Source: Prionace glauca (taxonomy: Eukaryota > Chordata > Chondrichthyes > Carcharhiniformes > Carcharhinidae). Taken from it: DNA of 64,000 nucleotides. Below are positions 31,335-42,082 of this stretch, one piece after another; position 1 is the first letter of the stretch, and each line of letters starts with the position of its first letter. The stretch is from the NCBI GenBank assembly GCA_037974335.1, contig CM075759.1, positions 40,309,421 through 40,373,420 of the forward strand, written 5' to 3'. Below the pieces are notes generated by a model, which ran no database searches, was not told the DNA's origin, and saw only the letters and a program-made list of their open reading frames with translations. The position numbers and the translations under genes are program-made.

Positions 31335-33750
31335 TTCAGGACACTCAATCACCGACCTCCGTAACTATGTTCACACTTGATATTTATGCACATTCCTTGG
31401 ACAGTCCATGTCAGAAAGCACTGAAGATGTTTTCTTGAGTATGAGTTCATTTTTGATCAATTTGGCACTATCCCTCATTGAAGAATATTATGACTGAACG
31501 CTCACTGATCAATGATTGTTTCCAAAGATGGTGACTGACATGTAAACTGTGAATATTGCTGTTTAAGAGCCGGGATGTAATTTCTGATCTCTTATTTGTG
31601 GTTGAAATTGTAAGTAGATCACTAGCTTAATTTAGTCTTTCCACGTGTTTTTGGTGCAATGTACATTGGGCGAGTTGTCGGTAGATATGTCCATTAAAAT
31701 TCATGTTTAAATTTTACTTTTATCGTTTACGTTATTTAAGATTTTGCATTTGTGTGCGTGTGCATGATCATCTCGTGCTCTGCATTAATCTTTGGCTCTG
31801 AGTTAATACATATACAAGAGCGTTAATGTACGCATTCATTTGCCTGTATTTGTTGATTTGTGTAGTTTTGTGTTTGCATCTGAGTGTGTATTTTATTTTT
31901 CTGGTATTGTGTGTATATGACTCTATTATTATGTTAAGTGCATGTATAATTATTCATGCCACTCTTAATCGGTGCACATGTGCCTCTATCTATGACTATG
32001 TCTGAATTTCTGTCATTCTAGTAAGATTTGATTCCCTTTCTGTGTGCGTCTGTTTCCCAATTTGTCTGTGTGTATCTGTTAACATGTATGTATGTATATA
32101 CGTGTTGATAGTTCTTCATAACGATATCTTTATTCGTGTTTGTGTTTCGATATGTAGTAATGTGTGCTGTGGTATTCTGTTCTGTATGAGCATGTTAATG
32201 TTTGTGTCCACATGTTTGCGTGCAAATGTTTTGCTGTCCATTCATCTATATGCAGCGTGCTTATTTGTTTATATGCATTTCCAAATATATGTGTTAATGT
32301 GTATAACATTGTCTGTGTCTTTATGTATACCCCTGTCAGCGAATGTGTGCTAATATATATACTTATTTGAGTATATGTATGTGTTTGTGCATTTACGTGG
32401 GTCTACATGCACGTGTATCTATCTGTCGATGTATGTATGCGTTTGTGTCTGGGTCTGTGTACCGATTCACAGAAGTGTATGCACTTGTGTCTTTTATGTG
32501 TACTTGTGTAAGTGCTTTTGTACATACTTGTTTGTGTGCGTATGCTGTTGTTTTAGTGCCTGTTTGTACAAGTTTGAGTCTACATATTCGTGTGTGTGTG
32601 TTTACGGCTACACCTGTTTTTCTAATTGTGATAGTTTTGTTTAGTATTGTCAGTGTGTTTGTTTTTTAACTGTTGCTTCAAGTTTCACCGGCAATTGTTA
32701 ACTGAACGTGATCCAAACAATCCGAACAATGGAACACATTTTCAGACTTTGCTGTTTAAATGTCTTTTATGTGAGTGCCACGGTGATATCAGGAGAGTGA
32801 ATGAAATAATTCATTGATGCATCTCAGAATCATCAGGCACAAAACAGTGAAAACCGGGGAGGATTCTATTACTTGTTTAAATTTGTATTATGGGAAATCA
32901 ATGCCAGCACACGATTAACAGGAACAAGAGTGTTGAAACATTTTTGAATTATGTTGCATAAATATATATGCATATATTAATTTATGTGTATTATATACTT
33001 CAGTGATACTTTCATAATGATAATGATACTTCAAAATCTGTAGCAAAAAAATGAAGCTAATTTGTACTGTTGACAACTAACTCCTTATTGTAGAGAGTCA
33101 TTCCCTACCAAGCACGCTACTTATGAGAGGGTGGAGAGTGAGCTCATAGTTTACCTCTCTCTACCCTGTGATACAATGCCCCTGATGGTTCTAACCACTG
33201 AGGACGTGGAGGTGAGTGGATTAAATAATGGCATTCCTCCTCTTTTCATTGAGGAAGTTGTGGTATATGGTTTAGTTATTGATCCTCCCCTGTCTTTGTT
33301 GGGTGAGTAGGAATCCAGGATGTTAACAATTTCACTCCCCCTCAATCTGATTGGGGATTATTTCTTCATGTCTATGCGTGACCTTCACTTCAGTTCCCAG
33401 TGGGTGTGATGCAGCAGCTTAAAGCTGACATGAAAGGGTAAAGGCATGGACAATGAGAGAAACAGAAACACCGAGATCTAAATATTGAGAATGTTTGACG
33501 CAAATGTTGAAATTGTCGGATTTTTCCTCAGGGAGGAAAGTCGGTGATGACATTTTGGGGAATCCCGTAATACATGTGCTCTACCCTGTCTCTAAGACAG
33601 GGTGGATCTGAGCTGGGCGCATTGGTTCAACAAGACTTCGGTCTGAGGCCTGAAAGTACCTGACTCAAACCAAAAAATATCTACTGTAAGGAAAACTGAA
33701 AATCAATCAATAAAGCGATTGGGTATTTCATTTATCGTTAGAGGAAAATG
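31335..33750. other. CH4-TM intron, TG-rich low complexity
   Basis: No gene. 31740-32660 is rich in tgtgtgtttgtgtatg-like words; the Cys/Val-rich ORFs at 32042-32669 come from this bias. A weak tRNA-like stretch near 33610-33675 was not accepted. Confidence 0.6.
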
Positions 33751-33752
33751 AT

Positions 33753-33767
33753 TTTATTCTTTTTATT
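33753..33767 (-). terminator. Two AATAAA signals for secreted IgM
   Basis: On the - strand AATAAA occurs at 33767-33762 and 33758-33753, about 28-42 nt after the CH4 stop. This is a short 3' UTR as expected for the secretory mRNA. Confidence 0.7.
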
Positions 33768-33794
33768 GTAGTTTTTAATGTAACCGAGTGATTC

Positions 33795-34186
33795 TCATTG
33801 ACATGAATTAATAGTGTCCATCAGCGCAAGAGAAATGTTCACAAAACTGGGTTTACCGCTGGATTTGTCAACTGTTCTGTTGATGATCTTCAAGGGGATG
33901 GCTTCATGTCCCACCACACAGGAGTAAGAAGCGCCGCTGGACCATTCCTCTGCTGCAATGGATAACAGGCTGTACATGAAGAAGGAGCTATCGCCGTTCT
34001 CCGCCACCACCTCGGTGTTCCTGTAGTTCCCGGGATTCACCGGCTTGTCGTTGACGGTCCACTTGACGAAGATCTCTCGGGGGGAGAAACCTCTCACTAA
34101 GCAGCTGAGGGAGATGAATCTCTGAGCGGAGATTTCTTCTGCCGAGGGCAGGAGGACAGAGACGACCGGTTCCCGCGGATTGGTTT
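33795..34186 (-). CDS. IGHM: IgM CH4 exon with secretory tail
   Basis: Acceptor TTTCTGCAG at 34187; first bases AA complete Glu with the G of CH3. The domain starts [18 protein letters not shown], has the Ig cysteines in [10 protein letters not shown] and YSCVVGHEA, and the tryptophan in FVKWTV. The tail [20 protein letters not shown] ends at TGA 33797-33795: an N-linked site (NIS) and a penultimate-region Cys for polymer bonding, as in other IgM secretory tails. An internal donor AGCG|gtaaac at 33857/33856 lies just before the tail and matches TM1 in phase, so membrane and secreted forms both remain possible. No lesion seen. Confidence 0.95.
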
Positions 34187-34369
34187 CTGCAGAACATGTA
34201 CAATAAATATCAATAAACTGGAGAATTCTGGAGACAATAAAACCGCTGGTGAGATCTCAGGAAAATGTGCTTCGCTTTTGATTTTAAATGTTTCCATTTT
34301 TCACTTCCAGCTTGGAGGGGAGGTGAACACAACTGTTTTCTCAAATTACTCAGGGGGGCTGACTGAGAA

Positions 34370-34510
34370 GTTTCAGAAATTTTACAGCACAGAATCAGGC
34401 CATTCGGCCCAACTGATCTCCTTTCCTTTTTGATTTCCTAGTTTTGATGCACCACATCAGGCTCCTCCCTTCTTCTTCGATCTAAATCCAGTAACATCGA
34501 CTTTAGTTCG
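34370..34510 (-). mobile_element. Antisense CR1-type 3' end, old
   Basis: 'ttacagcacagaatcaggcc attcggcccaactgatct'-type 3' end in the CH3-CH4 intron, followed by decayed sequence. Confidence 0.65.
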
Positions 34511-34654
34511 CTTTTCATTCATCAACACATCAAACTCCCCATAAAAATATCAATCGGCCCAGAGTCGTTTAGTTCAGGGAAGACCATTAATGCACTGAAT
34601 ACTAAATATTGACGAGTACACTTTCACTGGAGATGGACACAGTGATGCATTTAC

Positions 34655-35375
34655 ATAGAAACACAGAACATTATAGCACAGTACAGGCCCTTCGGCCCTC
34701 AATGTTGTGCCAAGCAATGTCCGAACCCACAATCAAGCTATCCCACTCCCTATCATTCTGGAGTGCTCCATGTGCCTATCCAATAACCGTTTGAAAGTTC
34801 CTAAAGTGTCCGACTCCCCTATCATGGCAGGCAGTGTATTCCTCACCCCAACCACTCTGTGAATGAAGAATCTACCTCGGACATCCCTCCTATATCTCCC
34901 ACCATGAACCTTATAGTAATGCCTCCTAGTAACAGCTACATCCACCCGATGAAATAGTCTCCGCACGTCCAATCTATCAATCTCCCTCATCATCATATAA
35001 ACATCTATTAGGTCGCCTCTCATCCTCCTCCGCTCTAAAGAGAAAGGCCCCAGCACCCTCAACCTTTCCTCATAAGACCTACCCTCCAAACCAGACAGCA
35101 TCCTGGTAAGTCTCCTCTGTACTCTTTCCAATGCTTCCTCATCCTTCTTATAGTGACCTGAACTGAACACAATATTCAAATGTGGTCTCATCAAGGTCCG
35201 ATATAGTTGCAGATAACTACACGACTTTTAAACTCAAACTCCCTGTCAAAACACCCTGACACACTGTAAGCCTTCACTGTTCTATCCATTTGAGAGGCAA
35301 TTTTCAGAGATCTGGGGATATGAATCCCAAGATCTTCCGGGTCCTCCACATTGCTCAGAACCCTGCCATTGACCC
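34655..35375 (-). mobile_element. CR1-type LINE 3' part in the CH3-CH4 intron
   Basis: In sense with the Ig gene. Coding traces: [20 protein letters not shown], then MMRPHLNIVFSSGHYKKDEE, RRRMRGDLIDVYMMMREIDR, and the 3' end 'cgaagggcctgtactgtgct' in - strand reading. Its 5' end lies about 30 bp after the CH3 splice donor. Two frames are needed, so it is broken, and older than the 30-kb copy. Confidence 0.92.
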
Positions 35376-35405
35376 TACATTTATTGTTTCCATCTCTCAG
35401 CTCAC

Positions 35406-35714
35406 CTGTTTCCTTGTGGATAGATGTTCTTAGAGGAGTCGGCAGATCCTGATGGCTCACCAAACACTCAAACACAGCTGCACTCAGCCAGGCTTGTGTA
35501 GAGATGTGTAATTTGCTGATCACGCTGTCAGGATCCGCTCCGGGCTTTTCGGCAATCTCTGATTTCAAATACTTCCTGTCTCGGATCCAGGACACGTTAA
35601 CTCCATCAGGAGCATGAGAAATGATGCAGGTTAAGGTCACGGTCGCCTCCAGTAAGACCTGTTCTATTGGTGGTGGCTGTATCTTCACTGTGGTATCAAG
35701 GCACTGGAGAGGAC
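35406..35714 (-). CDS. IGHM: IgM CH3 exon
   Basis: Acceptor TCATTCACAG at 35715, donor ACAG|gtgagc at 35406/35405. About 103 codons: begins [18 protein letters not shown], a Cys that in IgM may bond chains; intradomain cysteines in [10 protein letters not shown] and [10 protein letters not shown]; tryptophan in VNVSWIRD with an N-linked site NVS; ends [11 protein letters not shown]. Frame open and phase 1 at both ends. The following intron begins with a CR1 copy after about 30 bp, so the donor itself is intact but its downstream context is LINE-derived. Confidence 0.95.
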
Positions 35715-35715
35715 C

Positions 35716-36640
35716 TGTGAATGAGAAATGGAAATCAACCCTAGTTCCCCTTCAGAAGCAGGACAGAAGTCTTCAGCCTGAAGGAGATGAAGTCACCTCC
35801 AATACACCAATCTCTAACTGCTGCCTTTCAACATCAATGGGCGATGAAAAACCAGCTTGTTCTATGAACTTATTCCCTTTATTAAAGTATTGTAACAGCG
35901 GTACCATTTTCATAAATCAACATTGCAGGATTCCCAAACAATACACCGTCCTGAACTCAGGGAAAACAGTACTGGGCGTTAGTTTATAAATAGGGTGGAT
36001 GCACTTTCCGAAATTTTACCCCTATGCTGTGACTTGTGAAAGAGTCCGATCCCCACTGTCTCTTTAAATCTTACCAGCTGCCTCAGGAAAAAAAGTTGAC
36101 ATCAAGGCCATCTCTCTCACCATATTACTTCAAAATGGAAGGGGGGGGGGGGGCACTTTTTCAGGGGAGGCAGTGGCGTATGGTATTATCAATGGGCTTG
36201 TAATCTAGTGCAAGGTTCTGGGGACACAGATTCGAATCTCATCATTATAAATATTAAATCTGAATTTTATAAAAATGTATAATTAAAAGTTGAAATGATT
36301 GTCATGAAGCCATTGCTGTAAAACCTCTTCTAGTTCACAAATCCTCTTTAACAAGTAAATCCGCTGTCTTTATCTGGCCTGGTATGCATGTGACTTCAGA
36401 TTCACAGCAACGTGGTTGACATTGAAGTGCCCCCGGGTTTGGGAAATAAATGTACATCTCATGAAGTGATAACAAACAATTGTTTTTTCTGATTAAATTC
36501 TGAATGAGATATTGTCCTAATGCAGCAAATTACATGACAATAACTTAGAAGTTATTCTATGCGTTGTACCAATATTAATAGATCCCTAATTCTGATTAAC
36601 ATCAGAATGATATATGTTGCCCTCTGTTTGAATCTCTTAC
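35716..36640. other. CH2-CH3 intron
   Basis: Contains a poly-G run (36139-36152) and a decayed tRNA-derived SINE (36164-36440); nothing else recognised. Confidence 0.6.
36164..36440 (+). mobile_element. tRNA-derived SINE (second family), decayed
   Basis: Head 'ggaggcagtggcgtatggta' and B-box-like 'cagattcgaatctcatcat', body 'gaaatgattgtcatgaagcc', 'tctggcctggtatgcatgtg', 'agcaacgtggttgacattga'. The 3' half of the same family is at 61750-61925. Confidence 0.8.
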
Positions 36641-36946
36641 CCTGAGATGCGCTGATGTTCAGACTCTGATTGTCTCCTTGATGAGTGACCTGGCAGGTAT
36701 AGACCGCTTTGCTGAACCATTCCCCAGCGGAGACTGTCAGCCGGCTGCTGGCCGAGAAGTTTCTGTTCACTTCACAGGCGGGAGAGGTGACAATTCCTGA
36801 ATCCATGGGTTTCCCATTCTTCAGCCACTTCACCGTCAGTGACTTTGGCTGGAAATCGATGATTGAACAGACGATGGTTGCAAACTTGCTGCTTGTGATT
36901 TCTTCACTGGAACTCACGGTGAGGATAACAGATGGGGGGATGTCAC
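36641..36946 (-). CDS. IGHM: IgM CH2 exon
   Basis: Starts [18 protein letters not shown], with intradomain cysteines in [10 protein letters not shown] and [10 protein letters not shown], the tryptophan in VKWLKNGK, an extra Cys in [10 protein letters not shown] and N-linked sites NFSA and NISA; ends SLNISASQ with donor CAGG|gtaaga at 36641/36640. The acceptor is taken as TTGAAG|GT at 36947 because it gives phase 1 and completes Cys with the T left by CH1. It is an unusual acceptor: the end of a CR1 copy (TGTTCTATATTCC) lies about 15 bp upstream and supplies the pyrimidine tract. Coding frame intact. Confidence 0.93.
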
Positions 36947-36961
36947 CTTCAACAGACACAT

Positions 36962-37115
36962 GGAATATAGAACATTACAGCGCAGAACAGGCCCTTCGGC
37001 CCACGATGTTGCGCCGACCAGTTAAAAACAGTGACCCACTAATCTAAACCAATCCCTTTTCGTCCATAAACCTATCCACAGATCTCTTAAACGCCCCCAA
37101 ACTAGGCACATGTTT
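36962..37115 (-). mobile_element. CR1-type LINE 3' end immediately 5' of CH2
   Basis: In - strand reading: 'agatctgtggataggtttat', 'caacatcgtgggccgaaggg', 'ctgttctgcgctgtaatgtt', ctatattcc. Same subfamily as 21.0 and 57.3 kb. Its 3' tail forms the upstream context of the CH2 acceptor. Confidence 0.93.
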
Positions 37116-37189
37116 AGACATTACATGAAGATTCAATTGACAACAATTAAAATTAGTTCTTTAATTTTAGCACCAGAGCTGCCGATTTA

Positions 37190-37930
37190 AGAATTCTGTC
37201 CATGGTTTTGTTGAACTGGCAGGGAAATGGCAAATAGAATTCAACCATCAAAAGTGTCACACAATGTATTTGCGGAGGGCAAACAAAGCAAGGGAATAGT
37301 CAATAAAACTGAAGGTTGAGAGAGATTGAGGAAATGAAAGACCTTGTACTGGATGTCCACTTTTTTTTAGATGGTAGGGCAACTGGACAAGTTGATCAAA
37401 AAAGCGTTTCGGATTAATTCCTCCAATGTGTGAGGTATTGAAAACAAAATCAGTGATGTAATGATGGAGGTGTATTACACACTAGTTAGGCCACGTTTGG
37501 AGTTTGCTGCACAGTCCTGGCCATCACGTTGCAGGAATGCCGTAATGACTCTGGAGAGAGATGAGGTTTACAGGAATGTTGCCGGGGCCTGAACATTGCA
37601 GCCATGAGGCGAGATTGAATAGGCAGGAATTGTTCTCCTTAGAAAAAAAGAGGAGGCTGAGGTGTGACATAATTGTGGTTCACAAAATTATACGGGACGT
37701 AGGTAGAAATAATTTATTCCCCAAGTGGAGGGCTCAATTACCAGGGAGCATGATTATTTAAAATGTGTCTGTATCTGTATCTCAAGTGCTTTAACCGACA
37801 TGGCTAAGAAGCAAGGACTAGAAAGTGGGCTTAAAATGAATGGCTAGTTTCTTTGTTGTCACTTTTGGACAGCACAGACATGATGGTCTAAATGGTCTCC
37901 TTCTGCACCGTAACATTTCGATGGTTCTCT
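37190..37930 (+). mobile_element. CR1-type LINE, very old, in the CH1-CH2 intron
   Basis: Traces such as 'ggcagggaaatggcaaatag', 'gttaggccacgtttggagtt', MRFTGMLPGPEHCSHEARLN and FSLEKKRRLRCDIIVVHKII. Heavily frameshifted. The end ('ggtctaaatggtctccttct') resembles a CR1 3' end. Confidence 0.8.
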
Positions 37931-37963
37931 CGTTCTGAGTAACTTATCAGTCAGTAGATACAT

Positions 37964-38372
37964 TTTAGAAGAATGAGGGGAGATCTCATTGAGACGTATA
38001 AGATGATGAATGGGATGGATAGGATAGAGGTGGAGAGACTCTTCCCGCTCAAAAAAGACAGTAGGACGAGGGGTCACAGCCTCAAGATAAAGGGGAGGCG
38101 GTTTAGAACAGAGTTGAGGAGGAACTTCTTCACTCAAAGGGTGGTGAATCTCTGGAATTCTCTGCCCGTTGAAGTGGTGGAGGCTGCCTCGCTAAATATT
38201 TTTAAGAAACGGGTTGATGGGTTTTTGATAAGAGAAGGGATTAAGGGTTATGAGGAGAGGGCGGGAAGGTGGAGCTGAGCCACGACAGATCAGCCATGAT
38301 CTTATTGAATGGCGGGGCAGGCTCGAAGGGCCAGATGGCCTACTGCTGCTCCTATTTCTTATGTTCTTATAC
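37964..38372 (+). mobile_element. CR1-type LINE, young, short 3' end
   Basis: Starts within FRRMRGDLIETYKMMNGMDR; open to the same C-terminus as the 30-kb copy, then 'gatggcctactgctgctcct' and a short tail. It ends about 48 bp from the CH1 donor, antisense to the Ig gene. Confidence 0.95.
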
Positions 38373-38419
38373 AGTTCAATCACAGCGCCCCTCTCTTACC
38401 CAGGTTTCACAACACTTAC

Positions 38420-38719
38420 ATGGCATTTCAATTTTCTTGACTGAGTCACTGTGTCGAACCTCACAGTCAATTCTGGGGCATTCTCCCGCTGAGTCGGTGA
38501 TGGTTAACTGGCTGCTCAGTGTGTAGGTCCCCTTTGTGTTTCTCACTGACGGGTAAGTCTTAAACCCACTGGTGATCTGCTGCCCATTTTTCTTCCAGGT
38601 CAGTTTGGCGACATCTGGAAAGTAATCCATCGCCAAACAGCCGTAGGTGACGGAGCCGTCGGAGTTGTGTTGCTGACAGGAGGAGACCAGGCTGTAGAGA
38701 CTGGGCGGAGATGGTGTCG
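38420..38719 (-). CDS. IGHM: IgM CH1 exon
   Basis: Acceptor CTATTCTTTCCCAG at 38720; donor CCAT|gtaagt at 38420/38419. First bases CG complete Ala with the G left by JH, giving [17 protein letters not shown]. Cysteines: SSCQQ near the N-terminus (light-chain bond position), [10 protein letters not shown] and [10 protein letters not shown] (intradomain). Tryptophan in [10 protein letters not shown]. The TPSPPSLY start and the [15 protein letters not shown] block are as I remember for shark IgM CH1. Intact. Upstream is the 10.2-kb J-CH1 intron, with a tandem array starting about 120 bp away. Confidence 0.95.
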
Positions 38720-38838
38720 CTGGGAAAGAATAGCCGATTGAACAAGTTAGTCTCTCATTTGCGTTTATTAAGTCATCAAACATGTTTGTTACAAATATGT
38801 TTCTATATTAGATATAGCTCTTGGTGTTGTATGGATTC

Positions 38839-40188
38839 TAGGTATGATCAGGATATTGATGAGGGATATGGGTAATAGGTATGATCAGGATATTGATGGG
38901 GGATATACATAATAGGTACGATCAGGATATTGGTGAGGGATATGGGTAATAGGTATGATCAGGATATTGATGGGGGATATGGGTAATAGGTATGATCAGG
39001 ATATTGATGGGGCATATACGTAATAGGTATGATCAGGATATTGGTGAGGGATATGGGTAATAGGTATGATCAGGATATTGATGGGGGATATGGGTAATAG
39101 GTATGATTAGGATATTGATGAGGGATATGGGTAATAGGTATGATCAGGATATTGGTGAGGGATATGGGTAATAGGTATGATCAGGATATTGATGGGGGAT
39201 ATGGGTAATAGGTATGATCAGGATATTGACGGGGGATATACGTAATAGCTATGATCAGGATATTGATGGGGGATATGGGTAATAGGTATGATCAGGACAT
39301 TGATGGAGGATATGGGTAATAGGTATGATCAGGATATTGATGGGGGACATGGGTAATAGGTATGATCAGGATATTGGTGAGGGATGTGGGTAATAGGTAT
39401 GATCAGGATATTGATGGGGGATATGGGTAATAGGTATGATCAGGATATTGATGGGGGATGTGGGTAATAGGTATGATCAGGATATTGATGGGGGATATGG
39501 GTAATAGGCATGATCAGGATATTGATGGGGGATATGGGTAATAGGTATGATCAGGATATTGATGGGAGATATGGGTAATAGGTATGATCAGGATATTGAT
39601 GGGGGATATGAGTAATAGGTATGATCAGGATATTGGTGAGGGATATGGGTAATAGGTCTGATCAGGATATTGATGGGGGATATGGGTAATAGGTATGATC
39701 AGGATATTGGTGAGGGATATGGGTAATAGGTATGATCAGGATATTGATGGGGGATATACGTAATAGGTATGATCAGGATATTGGTGAGGGGTATGGGTAA
39801 TAGGTATGATCAGGATATTGATGGGAGATATGGGTAATAGGTATGATCGGGATATTGGTGAGGGATATGGGTAATAGGTATGATAAGGATATTGATGGGG
39901 GATATGGGTAATAGGTATGATCAGGATATTGATGGAGGATATGGGTAATAGGTATGATCAGGATATTGATGGGGGACATGGGTAATAGGTATGATTAGGA
40001 TATTGATGAGGGATATGGGTAATAGGTATGATCAGGATATTGATGGGGGATATGGATAATACGTATGATCAGGATATTGATGGGGGATATGGGTAATAGG
40101 TATGATCAGGATATTGATGTGGGATATGGGTAATAGGTGTGATCAGGATATTGATGGGGGATATGGATAATAGGTCTGATCAGGAAAT
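38839..40188. repeat. 37-bp minisatellite, about 36 copies, in the J-CH1 intron
   Basis: Unit gatcaggatattgatggggg followed by atatgggtaataggtat. Variants swap gatggggg for ggtgaggg, and gggtaat for acgtaat, in patterns that suggest higher-order units. The + strand is G-rich (ggggg, tatggg); the Ig coding strand is therefore C-rich here. Confidence 0.97.
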
Positions 40189-40272
40189 TGATGAGATCTG
40201 ACCAAAGTGAATGGCGGAGTAGGCTCAGAGGGCTAAATGACCACTACTGCTTCTATTTTTGTGCTTCTATAC
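40189..40272 (+). mobile_element. CR1-type 3' tail fragment
   Basis: 'aatggcggagtaggctcaga gggctaaatgaccactactg'-type CR1 3' end with a decayed tail, at the edge of the 37-bp array. Confidence 0.7.
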
Positions 40273-40344
40273 CGAACATTGATTAGAATTATGAACTTAT
40301 CCTAACATTTCCAGATTTAATCCTATATCTACCTTTCAAATTGT

Positions 40345-41400
40345 GTTAAAGAACAAAGAACAAAGAACAACCCAGCACGGGAAACAGGCCCTTCGGCCCA
40401 ACGAGCCCGCGCCGCCACATCACCCTACACCTATTCTACCCTGCATGCCACAGTCATCATGTGATTTTAATTTTAATTTAATTACGCTACATAAAAGCCC
40501 TATCACTTCCTCTCTCGTAATAACTACATCCTGCAAATAAACCTCCACTCCCTCCAAGAGACCACACGATTCCAAACTCCTCTCCTTTGTGAATACCGAC
40601 GCAAAGTATTCATTCAGGAGCTCCCCCATCCCCTCCGACTCAATACACAAATCACCACTATTGTCCCTAAGAGGACCAATTTTCCCTCTAACTACTCTCT
40701 TGCCTCTGATATAGGAATAAAATGCCTTTGGATTTTCCTTAATCCTACCAGCCAAAGCCATCTCATGCCCTCTCTTTGCCCTTCTAATTCCCCTTTTTAG
40801 CTCCCTCCTACTCTCGCTGTATTCTTCCAGCGCACTCTCCGTACCCATTTGTTTTGACCTAACATACGCCTCCCTCTTCTTCCTGACCAAGTCTTCAATA
40901 TCCTCCGTAATCCACGGCTGTCTAATCCTTCCTTTCCCATCCTTTCTCTTAACCGGAACATACCTCCCCAGCAACCATTTCATTTTGTCCCTAAATGCCT
41001 CCCACTTGCCAACCGTGGACTTGCCAGCTAACAGTCCCTCCCAATCAGTTTGCTGCAGCTCCCTCCTAATCCTGCCATAGCTCGCCTTTCCCCAATTCAG
41101 CACACTCCCACTCGTCCCTTTCCATTTTTATCCTAAAGTAGACGGACTTGTGATCATGGTTCGCCACATGTTCGCCTACCTCTACCTCACCCACCTGCCC
41201 AGGTTCGTTTCCCAACACTAGATCCAATATAGCCCCACCCCTAGTCGGGCTAGTTACATACTGCTCTAGCGACCTTTCCATAACACAGTTCACAAACTCC
41301 TCTCCCTCCATACCCCCAGCTCTAGGCCCCCTCCAATTCACTCCAGGAAAATTAAAATCACCCACTACAACCACTCTGTTCTTCCTGCACCTGTCCAAAA
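40345..41400 (-). mobile_element. CR1-type LINE fragment with endonuclease end and linker
   Basis: In - strand reading: the APE-type endonuclease C-terminal part (VVVVGDFNFPGVNWRGP with the GDFN box; GAILDLVLGNE; NHDHKSVYFR as the terminal catalytic histidine region), then a frame change near 41080, then the linker toward the reverse transcriptase (RIRQPWITEDIEDLVRKKRE, HEMALAGRIKENPKAFYSYI, LLNEYFASVFTKERSLE). It then jumps to a CR1 3' end ('cgttgggccgaagggcctgt' near 40390). The whole reverse transcriptase is missing, so this is an internally deleted copy or two joined fragments. It is the only endonuclease sequence in the window. Confidence 0.9.
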
Positions 41401-41514
41401 TGTTATATCTATCAATTGGGAAAAGTCATCTCTGAAGAAACTCACATCCTTGTCTCCACCTCTAGCAAATTAAGAACTTCATTCTGTGAAGCCCTCTGTC
41501 TCTGCTCCCTAACC

Positions 41515-42065
41515 TATTTCTCCTTTCCCCCGGCTCTCTGAACTTTCCCACTGACTCTCCTGCCCTTTCCCTCGGCTCTCTGGCCTTTCTCCGACCTCCC
41601 TGTCCCATTTCGTGCCTCCCTGCTCTTTTTCGTGCCTCCCTGCCTTTCTCTTAGTTCACTCCCCTTTCTGTGGTCTTTCTTCCCTTTCCCCCATCTCTCT
41701 GCCCTTTCTTTCGTCTCTCTCCCCATTCACTGGTCTCTCTGCCCTCTTCCCCCTGCTCCCTGTCCTTTCTCCTCTCTCTCTACCCTTTCCACTGGCTTTC
41801 CACCCTGTTCCCCGGCTGTGTCCCCTTTCCCCGGCCTCTCTGCCCTTCCCCCAGCTCTCTGCTGTTTCCCCTGGCTCTCTGCCCTCCCCCCACCCACGGC
41901 TCTCTGCCATTTCCCACGCCTCCTGTTCCCCCCTGACTCTTTGCCATTGTCCCTGGCCCCGAGCCCCCAGCGATTCCCTCCAGCTCTCTGCACTCCCAGG
42001 GCAGCTCCCACCTTTGAACACCAAACTGCCGCTTGAGATCTTTCTTCTCTCCCATTGCAGACCTT
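41515..42065. repeat. Pyrimidine-rich degenerate tandem array, J-CH1 intron
   Basis: Units of about 20-30 bp built on ctctctgccctttccccc and ggctctctg. Long ORFs in several frames on both strands result from the bias and are not genes. Confidence 0.85.
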
Positions 42066-42082
42066 TCCCACACAGATTCAGT

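Noticed and set aside
32042-32669. Cys/Val-rich ORFs of about 100 residues in the CH4-TM intron
   Set aside because: TG-rich low complexity, intronic, no family resemblance.
33605-33680. Possible tRNA-like sequence in the CH4-TM intron
   Set aside because: Only loosely box-like; no pairing acceptor stem found.
38839-40188. CRISPR-like array
   Set aside because: The 37-bp units abut with no unique spacers; this is a plain minisatellite in a vertebrate intron.
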